From: Bacteroidota bacterium | GTDB lineage: Bacteria; Bacteroidota; Ignavibacteria; Ignavibacteriales; Melioribacteraceae | Length of the DNA: 64,000 bases | Direction: 5' to 3' | Assembly: GCA_018829205.1 (NCBI GenBank) | Contig: JAHJUE010000008.1 | Span: 37,620-101,619 of the forward strand | Part shown: in pieces, positions 14,999 to 23,914 of the stretch | Position numbering within the stretch: position 1 is the stretch's first letter | Layout: each line of letters opens with the position of its first letter | Position numbers and translations under genes: made by a program | Notes under the pieces: generated by a model | What the model was told of the DNA's origin: nothing | Seen by the model: the letters and a program-made list of their open reading frames with translations, nothing else | Database searches by the model: none

Positions 14999-16951
14999 AT
15001 GGTCGATGAAATAATAAAATACAACAACAGTTTAACAGAATACTCAAGATTCAAAACCCGCGAAGTAAAAATCGGCGATGTCGCGCTTGGCGATAAAAAC
15101 CCTATTCGTATACAATCAATGACAACAACAGATACGATGAATACCATTGCTACAGTTGAGCAGACAATCAGAATGGTTGAATCGGGATGCGAATATGTAA
15201 GAATTACCGCTCCAAGTATTAACGAAGCGAAGAATTTAGAAAATATAAAAAATGAATTACGTAAACGCGGTTATGCTGTTCCGTTGATTGCCGACATACA
15301 TTTTACGCCTAACGCGGCTGAAGTTGCTGCGCGGATTGTTGAAAAAGTAAGAGTTAATCCGGGCAACTATATTGATAAAAAGAAATTTAATATTATTGAA
15401 TATTCTGATAAGCAATACAACGAAGAAGTAGAAAGAATTTATGAGAAATTTTCACCGCTTGTAAAAATCTGCAAAGAATACGGAACCGCTATGAGGATTG
15501 GTACTAATCACGGTTCTCTTTCCGATAGAATTATGAGCCGTTACGGCGATACTCCTTTGGGAATGGTTGAGTCGGCGCTTGAGTTTGTACGCATCTGCGA
15601 AGACTTAAATTATTACGATATTGTTCTATCGATGAAAGCGAGTAATACACAGGTAATGGTTCAAGCATACAGACTTCTTGTAAATAAAATGATTTCGGAA
15701 AAAATGAATTATCCGCTTCACCTCGGCGTTACCGAAGCAGGCGACGGCGAAGACGGAAGAATAAAATCAGCGGTAGGAATCGGTGCCTTGCTAGAAGACG
15801 GGTTAGGTGATACTGTGCGGGTTTCTTTAACCGAAGAGCCTGAAGCTGAAGCCCCGGTAGCAATTGATTTGGCCGGAAGGTATAAAAACCGCGGAAATCA
15901 TAAAACAATAATACCTATTGATAAAATATTTACTAAACCATTCGAATATTTTAAACGGGAAACTTTTGAGGTTGCGGGTATAGGTGGCAGTAATTCACCG
16001 AAAGTTTTTGCTGATTTTTCCGAAAAGACAAATATTAATTATTCGGATTTTATAAGCATTGGATTAAAATACAATGAACAGCTGGATAAATGGAATATTG
16101 GCGATATGGCGGCCGATCTTTTATTCTTAGGAAATAATGATCTTCCTTTTCATATTCCCAACAGTATGAAAGCCGTATATAATTATGAGAAATGGAAATC
16201 TCTCCCAAATAAAGCAAAAGGGTTCCCGATTTTTAATTTAAACGAATTTAATGCTGCCGGTGAAAAATCATTTCTTCTGAACTTTGTTGTTATTTCTATA
16301 AATGATTTAAACAGACTTAACGGTTTAATAAATAATGAAAAAGTTGTATTTGTTATTGAAACCGAAAATATTCATGCAATGGCAGAACAGCGCAGAATAT
16401 TTTTTGATTTTGTAAATAGAGAAATTAGAAATCCCGTTATAATTAAAAGAGAGTATAATTCGCTGGATTCAAATCTGCTAATGTTATATTCGGCTACCGA
16501 TTTGGGATCCCTTTTTATTGATGGTTTTGGAGACGGAGTTTGGCTAAATGTTCAAAATTTTGCAGAAAACATGGAAAAGTTTGAAACTATTAATCGTACA
16601 TTATTCGGAATTCTGCAGGCGGCAAGAGTAAGAATTTCAAAAACAGAATATATTGCTTGTCCGTCCTGCGGTAGAACTTTATTTGATCTAGTAGAGGTCA
16701 CGGCTAAAATAAGAAAACGGACCGGACACCTAAAAGGAGTAAAAATTGGCATTATGGGCTGTATTGTAAACGGTCCGGGTGAAATGGCGGATGCCGATTA
16801 CGGTTATGTGGGATCAGGAATCGGTAAAATTACATTATACAGGGGTAAAGATGTCGTAAAAAGAAGTGTTGATTCCGAATCGGCCGTAGATGAATTAATT
16901 GATTTAATAAAAGAAGACAAAGTTTGGATAAATCCGCCGGAAAATAATTAA
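14999..16951 (+). CDS. ispG: 4-hydroxy-3-methylbut-2-enyl diphosphate synthase, long form
   Basis: IspG (GcpE) converts 2-C-methyl-erythritol 2,4-cyclodiphosphate to HMBPP in the MEP isoprenoid pathway, using a [4Fe-4S] cluster. At 650 residues it is the long form with an extra middle domain (roughly residues 290-540), as in plants, Chlamydia and Bacteroidota/Chlorobi. The TIM-barrel N-terminus has PIRIQSMTTTDT and IADIHFTPNAA. The C-terminal cluster domain has Cys554, Cys557 and Cys588, with Glu595 as the fourth ligand position (CPSCGRT and GCIVNGPGE). The cysteine spacing agrees with the E. coli enzyme to within one residue. A terminator follows at 17085. Confidence 0.96.
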   Translation: MVDEIIKYNNSLTEYSRFKTREVKIGDVALGDKNPIRIQSMTTTDTMNTIATVEQTIRMVESGCEYVRITAPSINEAKNLENIKNELRKRGYAVPLIADIHFTPNAAEVAARIVEKVRVNPGNYIDKKKFNIIEYSDKQYNEEVERIYEKFSPLVKICKEYGTAMRIGTNHGSLSDRIMSRYGDTPLGMVESALEFVRICEDLNYYDIVLSMKASNTQVMVQAYRLLVNKMISEKMNYPLHLGVTEAGDGEDGRIKSAVGIGALLEDGLGDTVRVSLTEEPEAEAPVAIDLAGRYKNRGNHKTIIPIDKIFTKPFEYFKRETFEVAGIGGSNSPKVFADFSEKTNINYSDFISIGLKYNEQLDKWNIGDMAADLLFLGNNDLPFHIPNSMKAVYNYEKWKSLPNKAKGFPIFNLNEFNAAGEKSFLLNFVVISINDLNRLNGLINNEKVVFVIETENIHAMAEQRRIFFDFVNREIRNPVIIKREYNSLDSNLLMLYSATDLGSLFIDGFGDGVWLNVQNFAENMEKFETINRTLFGILQAARVRISKTEYIACPSCGRTLFDLVEVTAKIRKRTGHLKGVKIGIMGCIVNGPGEMADADYGYVGSGIGKITLYRGKDVVKRSVDSESAVDELIDLIKEDKVWINPPENN

Positions 16952-17084
16952 TTTCGGCAAGATTATTGATAATGAAATGAAAATAATCTATATTAATAAC
17001 CTTGAAAATAGTATATGGTTATATTGAAAAACAAGCTAGTAAAAATACAATTGCCGGTCTACGGCCGGATTTAAAGAATTTAAT

Positions 17085-17119
17085 AAATGCACTTCGAAAA
17101 TAGGGGTGCATTTTTTTTT
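17085..17119 (+). terminator. Rho-independent terminator after ispG
   Basis: An 8-bp stem (AAATGCAC at 17085-17092 with GTGCATTT at 17106-17113) runs into nine T residues. The GTG at 17106 in this stem is in frame with the next gene but is unlikely to be its start. Confidence 0.75.
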
Positions 17120-17123
17120 GTGT

Positions 17124-18239
17124 ATGTTCATAAATAATTTAATTAAATATATCGAAGAGTGGGCGCCGCCCGGGGCTAGTTGGGAAAATGATAATCCCGG
17201 CATACAGGTTGGTTCGGGAGATAATCATATTAAAAACGTTTTCTTAACTCTTGATTTAAACGAAAAATCTCTCGAACAAGCAATCTTAAAAAAATGTAAT
17301 TTTATATTTACTCATCATCCCCTCATTTTCAAACCGCTTAAAAATATTAACACCGGAAAAGACCATAAAGCAAAACTGATTGAAAAAATTATTAAAAACG
17401 ATTTAACCGTTTATTCCGCGCATACAAACCTTGATTTTACCAAAGGCGGAGTAAGTTTCGTTTTGGCCGAAAAGCTTAACTTAAAAAACATTAATTTTTT
17501 AGTAAATGAAGAATCAAATCAGTATAAAGTTGTTGTTTATGTTCCGGAAGATTTTTCCGGCAAGGTAGCATCGGCAATGTTTCAGGCCGGTTCGGGAAAA
17601 ATAGGCGAATATGAAAAATGCGGTAATTTTTATAAAGGAATCGGAACATTTGAAGGGTCAGAGTTTTCAAATCCCGCTGTGGGAAAAAAACAGAAATTTG
17701 AAACCGTAACTGAAATTAGATTTGAAGTAGTAGTTAATAAATGGAATTTGGATAAAGTTATTAATGCGATGAAGAGCGTTCATCCCTATGAAGAACCGGC
17801 CTACGATATTTATCCTCTTAAAAATAAAAACACAAATTTCGGAGCAGGGGCAATCGGCGAATTAAACTCTCCATTATCACAAAATGAATTTCTTGATTTT
17901 ATATGTAACTCCCTGAAAACTAAAAACCTGAGGTTTTCCAAAGGGACAGGAAAAAAAATTAATAAAGTAGCGGTCTGCGGAGGAAGCGGATCAGATATGC
18001 TATATAACGCTGTTGCTGCAGGTGCGGATGCATTTGTTACCGCGGATGTTAAATATCATTCTTTTCAGGACGGCGAAAATAAAATTTTATTTGTTGACGC
18101 CGGACATTATGAAACCGAAGTTCATTCTCTTGACGCTGTTAAAACTAAAATTGAAAAATATTTTATTTCAAATAAAGTGAAATCAAAAGTTTATAAATAT
18201 TCCGGGACTACAAATCCGGTAAAGTTTTTTAATAAATAA
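17124..18239 (+). CDS. Nif3-like dinuclear metal centre hexameric protein (YqfO/GTP cyclohydrolase I type 2-like)
   Basis: This 371-residue protein (from ATG 17124) belongs to the NIF3/DUF34 family, which forms toroid hexamers with a dinuclear metal site. Metal ligands are visible in FTHHPLIFKP (His-His), in VYSAHTNLDF and in the C-terminal VDAGHYETEVHSLD. The length and the inserted middle segment (VHPYEEPAYDIYPL at its end) are of the YqfO type with a PII-like insert. The function is debated; the old name GTP cyclohydrolase I type 2 is not well supported. The in-frame GTG at 17106 is inside the preceding terminator, so the ATG is chosen. The next gene starts 11 nt downstream. Confidence 0.88.
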   Translation: MFINNLIKYIEEWAPPGASWENDNPGIQVGSGDNHIKNVFLTLDLNEKSLEQAILKKCNFIFTHHPLIFKPLKNINTGKDHKAKLIEKIIKNDLTVYSAHTNLDFTKGGVSFVLAEKLNLKNINFLVNEESNQYKVVVYVPEDFSGKVASAMFQAGSGKIGEYEKCGNFYKGIGTFEGSEFSNPAVGKKQKFETVTEIRFEVVVNKWNLDKVINAMKSVHPYEEPAYDIYPLKNKNTNFGAGAIGELNSPLSQNEFLDFICNSLKTKNLRFSKGTGKKINKVAVCGGSGSDMLYNAVAAGADAFVTADVKYHSFQDGENKILFVDAGHYETEVHSLDAVKTKIEKYFISNKVKSKVYKYSGTTNPVKFFNK

Positions 18240-18250
18240 GGAGTTATAAA

Positions 18251-18979
18251 TTGATAGAGCAGCGATTAAAAGCATTGTACGAGCTCCAGTCCATTGATGA
18301 TCAGCTTGATCAGCTTGAGGAATTAAGGGGTGATCTTCCATTAACGGTTAATGACCTTACTGCGCGTATTAAAGAAAAGCAGGATCAAATTGACAACATG
18401 GAAAAAGAAAAAAACAATTCAATTGAAAGAATGAAGTCAAATGAAGAAGAAGTTGAAAAGTTGAATGAAAATCTGAAAAAATTTAAAGCCCAGCTTTATA
18501 AAGTACGGAACAATAAAGAATATGACGCTTTAACAAAAGAAATTGACCATGGTGAAGAAACAGTTGATAAACTGGAAAATGAAAATGTTGCGCTTGAAGA
18601 ATTAAGCGAAAAATTGAAAATTCAAATTGAAGAGTTAAAGCCTTCGGTTGAAGAACTGAACGAAGAGCTGAAAGAAAAAGAAACTGAACTTAAAAAAATT
18701 ATTAAAACCAATGAAAGAGAAGAAGTAAAGCTGCGCGAGGAAAGAGATAAAGTTGCCGCTAAAGTAAAAAGAAATGATTTGAATACATATATGAGAATAA
18801 GAAAAGCAAAAGGGGGTAAAGCGGTTGTTGCCGTTGAACGTTCCGCCTGTTCGGGCTGCCATAACGTTGTTCCGCCTCAGAGACAGATTGAAATCAGACA
18901 GTCAAAAAGATTATATAATTGCGAATCATGCGGAAGAATATTAGTCGCCGCGGATATAGCAAATGAGGTAGTTTCTTAG
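18251..18979 (+). CDS. Coiled-coil protein with C4-type zinc ribbon (CT398-like)
   Basis: The 242 residues consist of a long antiparallel coiled coil (about 15-185) and a C-terminal zinc ribbon with Cys200, Cys203, Cys224 and Cys227 (SACSGCHNVVPP and NCESCGRILV). This architecture matches the CT398/RSTR zinc-ribbon family, possibly a nucleic acid or secretion partner; its role is not settled. The start codon is TTG; an exact AAGGAG 7 nt upstream (18238-18243) supports it. It follows the nif3-like gene by 11 nt, a pairing common in many bacteria. A strong bidirectional terminator follows. Confidence 0.88.
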   Translation: MIEQRLKALYELQSIDDQLDQLEELRGDLPLTVNDLTARIKEKQDQIDNMEKEKNNSIERMKSNEEEVEKLNENLKKFKAQLYKVRNNKEYDALTKEIDHGEETVDKLENENVALEELSEKLKIQIEELKPSVEELNEELKEKETELKKIIKTNEREEVKLREERDKVAAKVKRNDLNTYMRIRKAKGGKAVVAVERSACSGCHNVVPPQRQIEIRQSKRLYNCESCGRILVAADIANEVVS

Positions 18980-18990
18980 TTTGTATTTAT

Positions 18991-19031
18991 AAACCCGATT
19001 TCTAAGTTTTTAAATTTCAGAAATCGGGTTT
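18991..19031. terminator. Bidirectional terminator between convergent genes
   Basis: A perfect 13-bp stem (18991-19003 with 19019-19031) with a 15-nt loop has AAA/TTT ends that give T-rich tails on both strands. It lies between the convergent zinc-ribbon and FMN-reductase genes. Confidence 0.75.
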
Positions 19032-19037
19032 ATGATT

Positions 19038-19616
19038 TTAATATGGAGTTCCTTTTTCTCTGGCCTCTTTTAACGCTTCAGCGTACCATTCTAGCTCGTC
19101 AAGAAATTTTTTAATCCTTTTTTCATAAGATTCATCAATAGCGTTGCCGTTGTCGTCAAACGAGGATTGCACCTTACTCATTACAAACATTGTCGGAATG
19201 CTTGGCATTCCCAGTTCGCTTAAAAACGCGCGCAGATGAATTCCTGCTCTTACCCCTCCGAGAGTACCTCCCGAATAACAAGCAATAGCGGACGACTTGA
19301 AAAAATACTCGCTTTGATAATGATCAATCAAATTAGTTAAAGCCGGCGGAACGCTGTGATTGTATTCACCGCTGACAATAATAAAAGCATCGGCAGACTT
19401 TAACAAATTTGAAACTTTCTGCATTACTTCGGGAGCTTCCCCTTCGGGAAATTCTTTATACATTTTATCAAGAAAAGGATGTTCGTATTCTTTTGCGTCA
19501 ATTAAATTAACATCCCAGTTTCTTTCTTTGCATTTATTAACAATAAACTTGGCGCCTTTAATTCCTTTTCTTTGACTTCTAACCGAACCGTAAATTACCG
19601 CTATTTTTAAACTCAT
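19038..19616 (-). CDS. NADPH-dependent FMN reductase family protein
   Basis: This 192-residue flavodoxin-like protein fits the NADPH-dependent FMN reductase/azoreductase family. The phosphate-binding loop is IYGSVRSQRKGIKGA near the N-terminus, and the flavin-contacting loop is VSGEYNHSVPPALTNLIDH at residues about 79-97. It should transfer electrons from NAD(P)H through FMN to quinones, azo compounds or metals; the substrate is unknown. It lies 26 nt downstream of radA on the same strand and may be read through from it. Confidence 0.88.
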   Translation of the reverse strand: MSLKIAVIYGSVRSQRKGIKGAKFIVNKCKERNWDVNLIDAKEYEHPFLDKMYKEFPEGEAPEVMQKVSNLLKSADAFIIVSGEYNHSVPPALTNLIDHYQSEYFFKSSAIACYSGGTLGGVRAGIHLRAFLSELGMPSIPTMFVMSKVQSSFDDNGNAIDESYEKRIKKFLDELEWYAEALKEAREKGTPY

Positions 19617-19642
19617 AACTATCCTTTCATTTTATTAACAAA

Positions 19643-20992
19643 TTATTTCAAAACGTTATCAATAGCCTCGTTAACATTATCAACCGTAATAATATTTATT
19701 TTTGATTTCACCTTAATTATTTTTTTATTATTCCCGGGAATTACAATATTTTCAAAACCTAATTTCTCCGCTTCCTGAATTCTTTTATCAATATGGCTTA
19801 CGCTTCTAACCTCTCCGCCTAATCCAACTTCTCCTACAACAACAAATTTGTTCTTAGAGTTCCTATCCATATAACTTGAAGCTATGGCGCAGCAGACCGC
19901 GAGATCTACGGAAGGCTCATAAATTTTTAGTCCCCCTGCCATATTTAAAAATACATTATATGATCCTACTTTCAAGTTCGCCCTTCGTTCAAGTACAGCA
20001 AGCAGAATTGAAAGACGGCGGTAATCAAATCCAGTAGCCACACGCTGCGGGTTTCCGTAATTCATCGGGGTTACAAGGGCCTGAACTTCAAGCAGTACAG
20101 GGCGGGTTCCTTCCATGCTTGATGTTACAACAGAGCCGGTAGTTTCTTTTTCGCGCTCGCTTAAAAATATTTCGCTTGGATTTTGAACTTCATTTAATCC
20201 GTTATCGTGCATTTCAAAAATGCCGATTTCATTAGTGCTTCCGAACCTGTTTTTCTGAGCACGAAGAACTCTGTATACATAGTTGCTTTCACCTTCAAAT
20301 TGAAGCACGGTATCAACAACGTGTTCTAATACTTTTGGTCCGGCAATAAATCCTTCTTTAGTTACATGCCCTACCAATATTACAGGGAATCCGCCTACTT
20401 TTGCCAGCTGCATTAAATGTGTGGCGCATTCTCTAATTTGTGTAATTGTGCCGGGCGCGTTTTCAAGTTCGGGATTGTAGATTGTCTGAATAGAATCAAT
20501 AATTACAACACCCGGTGCATGTTCCTTTATTGCGGCGGTAATTAATTCAAGGTCGGTTTCGGCAAGCACTAAAATATTATCGGTATTAACTTTTAGTCTT
20601 TTCGACCTTACGCTTATTTGTTTAACCGATTCTTCGCCTGTTACATATAAAACTTTATCATTAATTTTTGCCGAAGCCTGCATCACTAGGGTTGATTTCC
20701 CGATTCCCGGATCGCCGCCTATTAAAACGACCGAGCCGGGCATTAATCCGCCGCCGAGAACCCTGTCAAATTCATTAATATTTGTTTTAATTCTGTGTTC
20801 TTCTTTTTCTTCAATACTATTAAGCGGCGTTACAAGGGAAATTTGGTTTTTACTTTTTACGCTGGTTTTTTTGCTTTCCACAAATTCTTCGGTAAATGAA
20901 TTCCATGTTTCGCAATTTGGACAGCGGCCCTGCCACTGAAGCGATTCATAACCGCATTTTGAGCAGACATATTTTGTTTTATTTTTTGACAT
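19643..20992 (-). CDS. radA: DNA repair protein RadA
   Basis: RadA (Sms) is a RecA-like ATPase that drives branch migration in homologous recombination. The 449 residues contain the N-terminal C4 zinc finger (Cys10, Cys13, Cys24, Cys27), Walker A GGDPGIGKST, the RadA-specific KNRFGS motif near residue 255, and the C-terminal Lon-protease-like domain (VGEVGLGGEVRSV). Its start overlaps the end of the MlaF-like gene by 14 nt, so it is co-translated with an unrelated lipid-transport ATPase. Confidence 0.97.
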   Translation of the reverse strand: MSKNKTKYVCSKCGYESLQWQGRCPNCETWNSFTEEFVESKKTSVKSKNQISLVTPLNSIEEKEEHRIKTNINEFDRVLGGGLMPGSVVLIGGDPGIGKSTLVMQASAKINDKVLYVTGEESVKQISVRSKRLKVNTDNILVLAETDLELITAAIKEHAPGVVIIDSIQTIYNPELENAPGTITQIRECATHLMQLAKVGGFPVILVGHVTKEGFIAGPKVLEHVVDTVLQFEGESNYVYRVLRAQKNRFGSTNEIGIFEMHDNGLNEVQNPSEIFLSEREKETTGSVVTSSMEGTRPVLLEVQALVTPMNYGNPQRVATGFDYRRLSILLAVLERRANLKVGSYNVFLNMAGGLKIYEPSVDLAVCCAIASSYMDRNSKNKFVVVGEVGLGGEVRSVSHIDKRIQEAEKLGFENIVIPGNNKKIIKVKSKINIITVDNVNEAIDNVLK

Positions 20993-21722
20993 CGAACCCG
21001 GTTCTCTTTATAAAATTATTAATTACTTCGTCCTTGCTATTAATTATTTCATCCGGACTTCCTTCATAATATATTTTCCCGTCGTGCATCATCGCTATTT
21101 TATCGGCAACATTTTTTACGCTGAACATATCGTGAGTAACCACAATAGAGGTTACGTTTAATTTATTATTCAAGTTTTTTATAAGCTCATCTATGGAATC
21201 GGACATAATCGGATCAAGTCCAGTTGTAGGTTCGTCATATAAAATATATTTGGGATTAGTAACTAAGGCGCGCGCAAGTCCAACCCGTTTTTTCATTCCC
21301 CCAGAAAGTTCAGCCGGTTTTAGTTTCTGTATTCCAGAGAGCCCGACTAATTCCAATTTTTCTTCAATTAGATTTTTTAGTTTTTCCGGCGTTATTCCGT
21401 TTCCGTTTTCTATAATCGGAAGAGCTATATTTTCTTCGACTGTCATTGAGTCGAAAAGAGCGGCTCCTTGAAACAGAAATCCGAAATTTCTTCTTATTGT
21501 ATATAAATCTAAAGTCGAAACTGTATTTAAATCTTTCCCCTCAATTTTAACAGAACCCGAATCGGGGAATAATAATCCAACAATATGTTTCAACAATACG
21601 CTTTTGCCGCACCCGCTTCTGCCGATAATTGCAAGAGTCTGACCTTCATTTATATTTAGGGTCACTCCCTGCAGCACCTTATTACCTCCGAAACTTTTGT
21701 GTACGTCAATAATTTCAATCAT
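20979..21722 (-). CDS. ABC transporter ATPase, MlaF-like
   Basis: At 247 residues this is a complete ABC ATPase: Walker A GRSGCGKSVLLK, signature LSGGMKKRVGLARAL, Walker B ILYDEPTTGLDP and the switch histidine in VVTHDMF. The opening EIIDVHKSFGGNKVLQGV and the GLTP-lacking signature KKRVG are like the Mla/TTG2 phospholipid-transport ATPases. The usual partner genes (mlaE permease, mlaD) are not adjacent here, so the system must be completed elsewhere. It overlaps radA by 14 nt at its 3' end. Confidence 0.88.
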   Translation of the reverse strand: MIEIIDVHKSFGGNKVLQGVTLNINEGQTLAIIGRSGCGKSVLLKHIVGLLFPDSGSVKIEGKDLNTVSTLDLYTIRRNFGFLFQGAALFDSMTVEENIALPIIENGNGITPEKLKNLIEEKLELVGLSGIQKLKPAELSGGMKKRVGLARALVTNPKYILYDEPTTGLDPIMSDSIDELIKNLNNKLNVTSIVVTHDMFSVKNVADKIAMMHDGKIYYEGSPDEIINSKDEVINNFIKRTGFDVKK

Positions 21723-21822
21723 AGATATTTTTTTAGGATTAGGTTAATAAAATTAAACGCGGTTAAATTTACAAAATCTATTGATAAGATTTATAGTTTA
21801 CGTACAATTAAATTAAAGTGTT

Positions 21823-21890
21823 TTCTTTGTGACTTTGTGAAAAAGATTATTCCTCTTGTTAATTGCCACGAAGGCACTAAGTCACAAAGG
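21823..21890. repeat. Dispersed inverted-repeat family 'GGCACTAAGACAC', copy 2
   Basis: The right arm at 21865-21890 (GCCACGAAGGCACTAAGTCA and on) faces a shorter left arm at 21823-21840 (TTCTTTGTGACTTTGTGA). It lies in the 180-bp gap before the MATE-like gene's 3' end. Confidence 0.6.
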
Positions 21891-21904
21891 ATTTATTATA
21901 AACA

Positions 21905-23218
21905 TCAAGATTTAATAGCTTTAAAGAAAGGAGGGAATAAATAAGCGTTTGCGCAGAGTCTGCCGACTATAAACGAAGCCGCCGCCGCAACAGCGCCTAC
22001 ATAATCGAATAAATGAGTCATAATAAATATTACAATAATAATTCCCGCTACTTCGATAACGGTAGCCCATGTAATTGGATTTGTTTTTCTCGAGTTTACA
22101 AGTACTCCCCGCTGAAATGAGATTAGAAAGGTTAATCCCGGCATAATCGTCATTATCATTGTAGGAAGCTGAGCGAATTGTGTTAATTCTTTTGAAAGAC
22201 CGGAAACATCACCATACCAAATTCCCGAAAGAGGCGTAAACGCCGTAATTCCCAAAACAATAACAACCATTGCTCCCATAACAAAACTGAAATTTCTTAG
22301 TTTAATATATTCTTCATTATGTTTTCCCAAAAGTGCTATAACAGCTTCCTGAAATGATAAACCCAGACTTCTAAATATAAAAACCAAAGAATTCATCACC
22401 GGCAGTATCGCTAATGATTCCAACGACATACGGCTTTGCCCGATAAAAAATGTAACAAGCGGATGTACACCCAGTCCAATTAGCGAAGTAAGCATAAGCG
22501 GATTATAAAATGCCAATATTTCTTTATATGTTAGTGTATCCGTATCGCTCTGTTCATTATCGCCTGCCTTTATTTTTCTTACAAGTTTAATTGTCATAAA
22601 CCTGCTGGCAATCGCTTCACTTACTACTCCTGCTGTTAATGCGGATGCGCCAACAACAACACCGTGAACATCAAAAAAATTGTACAAAATTATAGCTGTT
22701 GAGGACATACAGAACAACCTTATTATTGTTCCGTATGCTACTCTTCTTGTTTGATTGTTCTTAATTAGAATTCCCTGGTAAAAACGGCGGTATCCTATTG
22801 ATCCGGGCCAGGGGAGAAGTATTAATACGGCTGTATGAGTCAGTTCGGCTACTACCTGAGGAAGATTTATTAAATCAATCGTGATATAGTAAAATATAGG
22901 GGGCAGAAGAAAGAAGAGCATAAATACGGTCATCAAACCGTTTAATATATAGGTAAAATTCCGGAGTTTTAGGAATGTCTGCTTATTGCTTACAAGCGCG
23001 GTTGCGGCGCTCATCATTTGAATTACGGGGGATTCAATTATTATAGCGAAAGAAAACGCAACACCGTAGGCTGCAAGATTAAATTTCGGTTCGGCCATTC
23101 TCGCGATAATTGCCGAAAGGAACGGGCCCTCAAATGCCATCATTAGCCAGGTTGCCGCTAAAGGGAGCCAGAATAAAAATATATAACTGAATGAAAGATT
23201 TCGGGTATTGGTATTCAT
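21905..23218 (-). CDS. Multi-helix transporter of the MATE/MOP superfamily type
   Basis: The 437 residues hold about 12 membrane helices in two similar halves, with a short charged loop (KIKAGDNEQSDTDTLTYKEI) near the middle. The pattern fits the multidrug/oligosaccharidyl-lipid/polysaccharide (MOP) superfamily, close to MATE or ANKH-like proteins, but I cannot assign a specific branch or substrate. Segments such as NLAAYGVAFSFAIIIESPVI and GYRRFYQGILI are distinctive of a conserved subgroup. No neighbour hints at the cargo. Confidence 0.7.
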   Translation of the reverse strand: MNTNTRNLSFSYIFLFWLPLAATWLMMAFEGPFLSAIIARMAEPKFNLAAYGVAFSFAIIIESPVIQMMSAATALVSNKQTFLKLRNFTYILNGLMTVFMLFFLLPPIFYYITIDLINLPQVVAELTHTAVLILLPWPGSIGYRRFYQGILIKNNQTRRVAYGTIIRLFCMSSTAIILYNFFDVHGVVVGASALTAGVVSEAIASRFMTIKLVRKIKAGDNEQSDTDTLTYKEILAFYNPLMLTSLIGLGVHPLVTFFIGQSRMSLESLAILPVMNSLVFIFRSLGLSFQEAVIALLGKHNEEYIKLRNFSFVMGAMVVIVLGITAFTPLSGIWYGDVSGLSKELTQFAQLPTMIMTIMPGLTFLISFQRGVLVNSRKTNPITWATVIEVAGIIIVIFIMTHLFDYVGAVAAAASFIVGRLCANAYLFPPFFKAIKS

Positions 23219-23306
23219 TTAATCAAAAAATTGTTACGCTAAAATAGTAATAATAATTTGAATAAATAAAAAAGGGGGTTTTTAAATCGATTTTAAAAAT
23301 ATAAAC

Positions 23307-23335
23307 GTAGTGGTCGCATAATATGCGACCACTAC
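23307..23335. repeat. 29-bp palindrome, copy 1
   Basis: Two 13-bp arms (23307-23319 with 23323-23335) flank a 3-base centre. It lies just after the stop of the T9SS gene on the minus strand and has a 24/29 match to 55832-55860, with paired compensatory changes. Confidence 0.8.
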
Positions 23336-23342
23336 TACATTT

Positions 23343-23711
23343 TCATTTAAGCAGCGACATTTTTTTAGTAAACACCGAAGTACCGGCCTGTACCTGGTAA
23401 AGATACATTCCCGAGGAAACGGAATACCCGTTTTTATCTTTTCCGTTCCATTCGCTCAAGTGCTGTCCGGCCGATAAAGATTTGTTATCAAGGAGAGTTA
23501 CTATTTCTTTACCGAGAATATTGTAAATCTTTATTGATACTTCTGCGTCCTTCACAAGTACAAAATGAATTTGCGTGCTGGGATTAAAGGGATTTGGATA
23601 ATTTTGAACAGAGGATAATAAGCTATTCTGATTTACCTGACCGTGTATGATTCCGGTGATAAAAATGAATAAAGCGGTTAAAAAGATTATATGTTTGTAA
23701 TATCTGTTCAA
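23343..23711 (-). CDS. Stand-alone T9SS type A sorting domain protein
   Basis: The 122 residues consist of a signal peptide (residues about 1-24, ending GIIHGQV) and one C-terminal sorting module. The module has the well-known NYPNPFNPSTQIHF start, the FlgD-like beta core (VSIKIYNILGKEIVTLL), the GQHLSEWNGKDKNG turn and the SSGMYLYQVQAG plus KKMSLLK ending. Such modules normally sit at the end of large secreted proteins exported by the type IX system. Here no passenger domain is present; it could be a remnant of a larger gene or a minimal surface protein. A 29-bp palindrome follows the stop. Confidence 0.87.
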   Translation of the reverse strand: MNRYYKHIIFLTALFIFITGIIHGQVNQNSLLSSVQNYPNPFNPSTQIHFVLVKDAEVSIKIYNILGKEIVTLLDNKSLSAGQHLSEWNGKDKNGYSVSSGMYLYQVQAGTSVFTKKMSLLK

Positions 23712-23914
23712 AATTTTTCTAATTGTTTCTGTTTATAAACACCGAACCGGATGAAAGTTTCTAATTATTAACATTTAATTCAAAATAAAATGAAAATGTG
23801 AATTCTGTTCAGCTTAATTGAAAGCAATCCTTGCATAAGTATGCCTATTCGTTTAATTTTTCAATAACAAATATTTTTTTAATGATAAAAGATTTTTAAA
23901 CCCAGAGGATTTTT

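Noticed and set aside
20979..21722. A complete Mla phospholipid-transport operon
   Set aside because: Only the ATPase is present; no MlaE- or MlaD-like gene lies beside it.
21699..21944. An 81-codon plus-strand reading frame across the gap before the MATE-like gene
   Set aside because: It overlaps two real minus-strand genes and the dispersed repeat, and its translation is low-complexity without family features.
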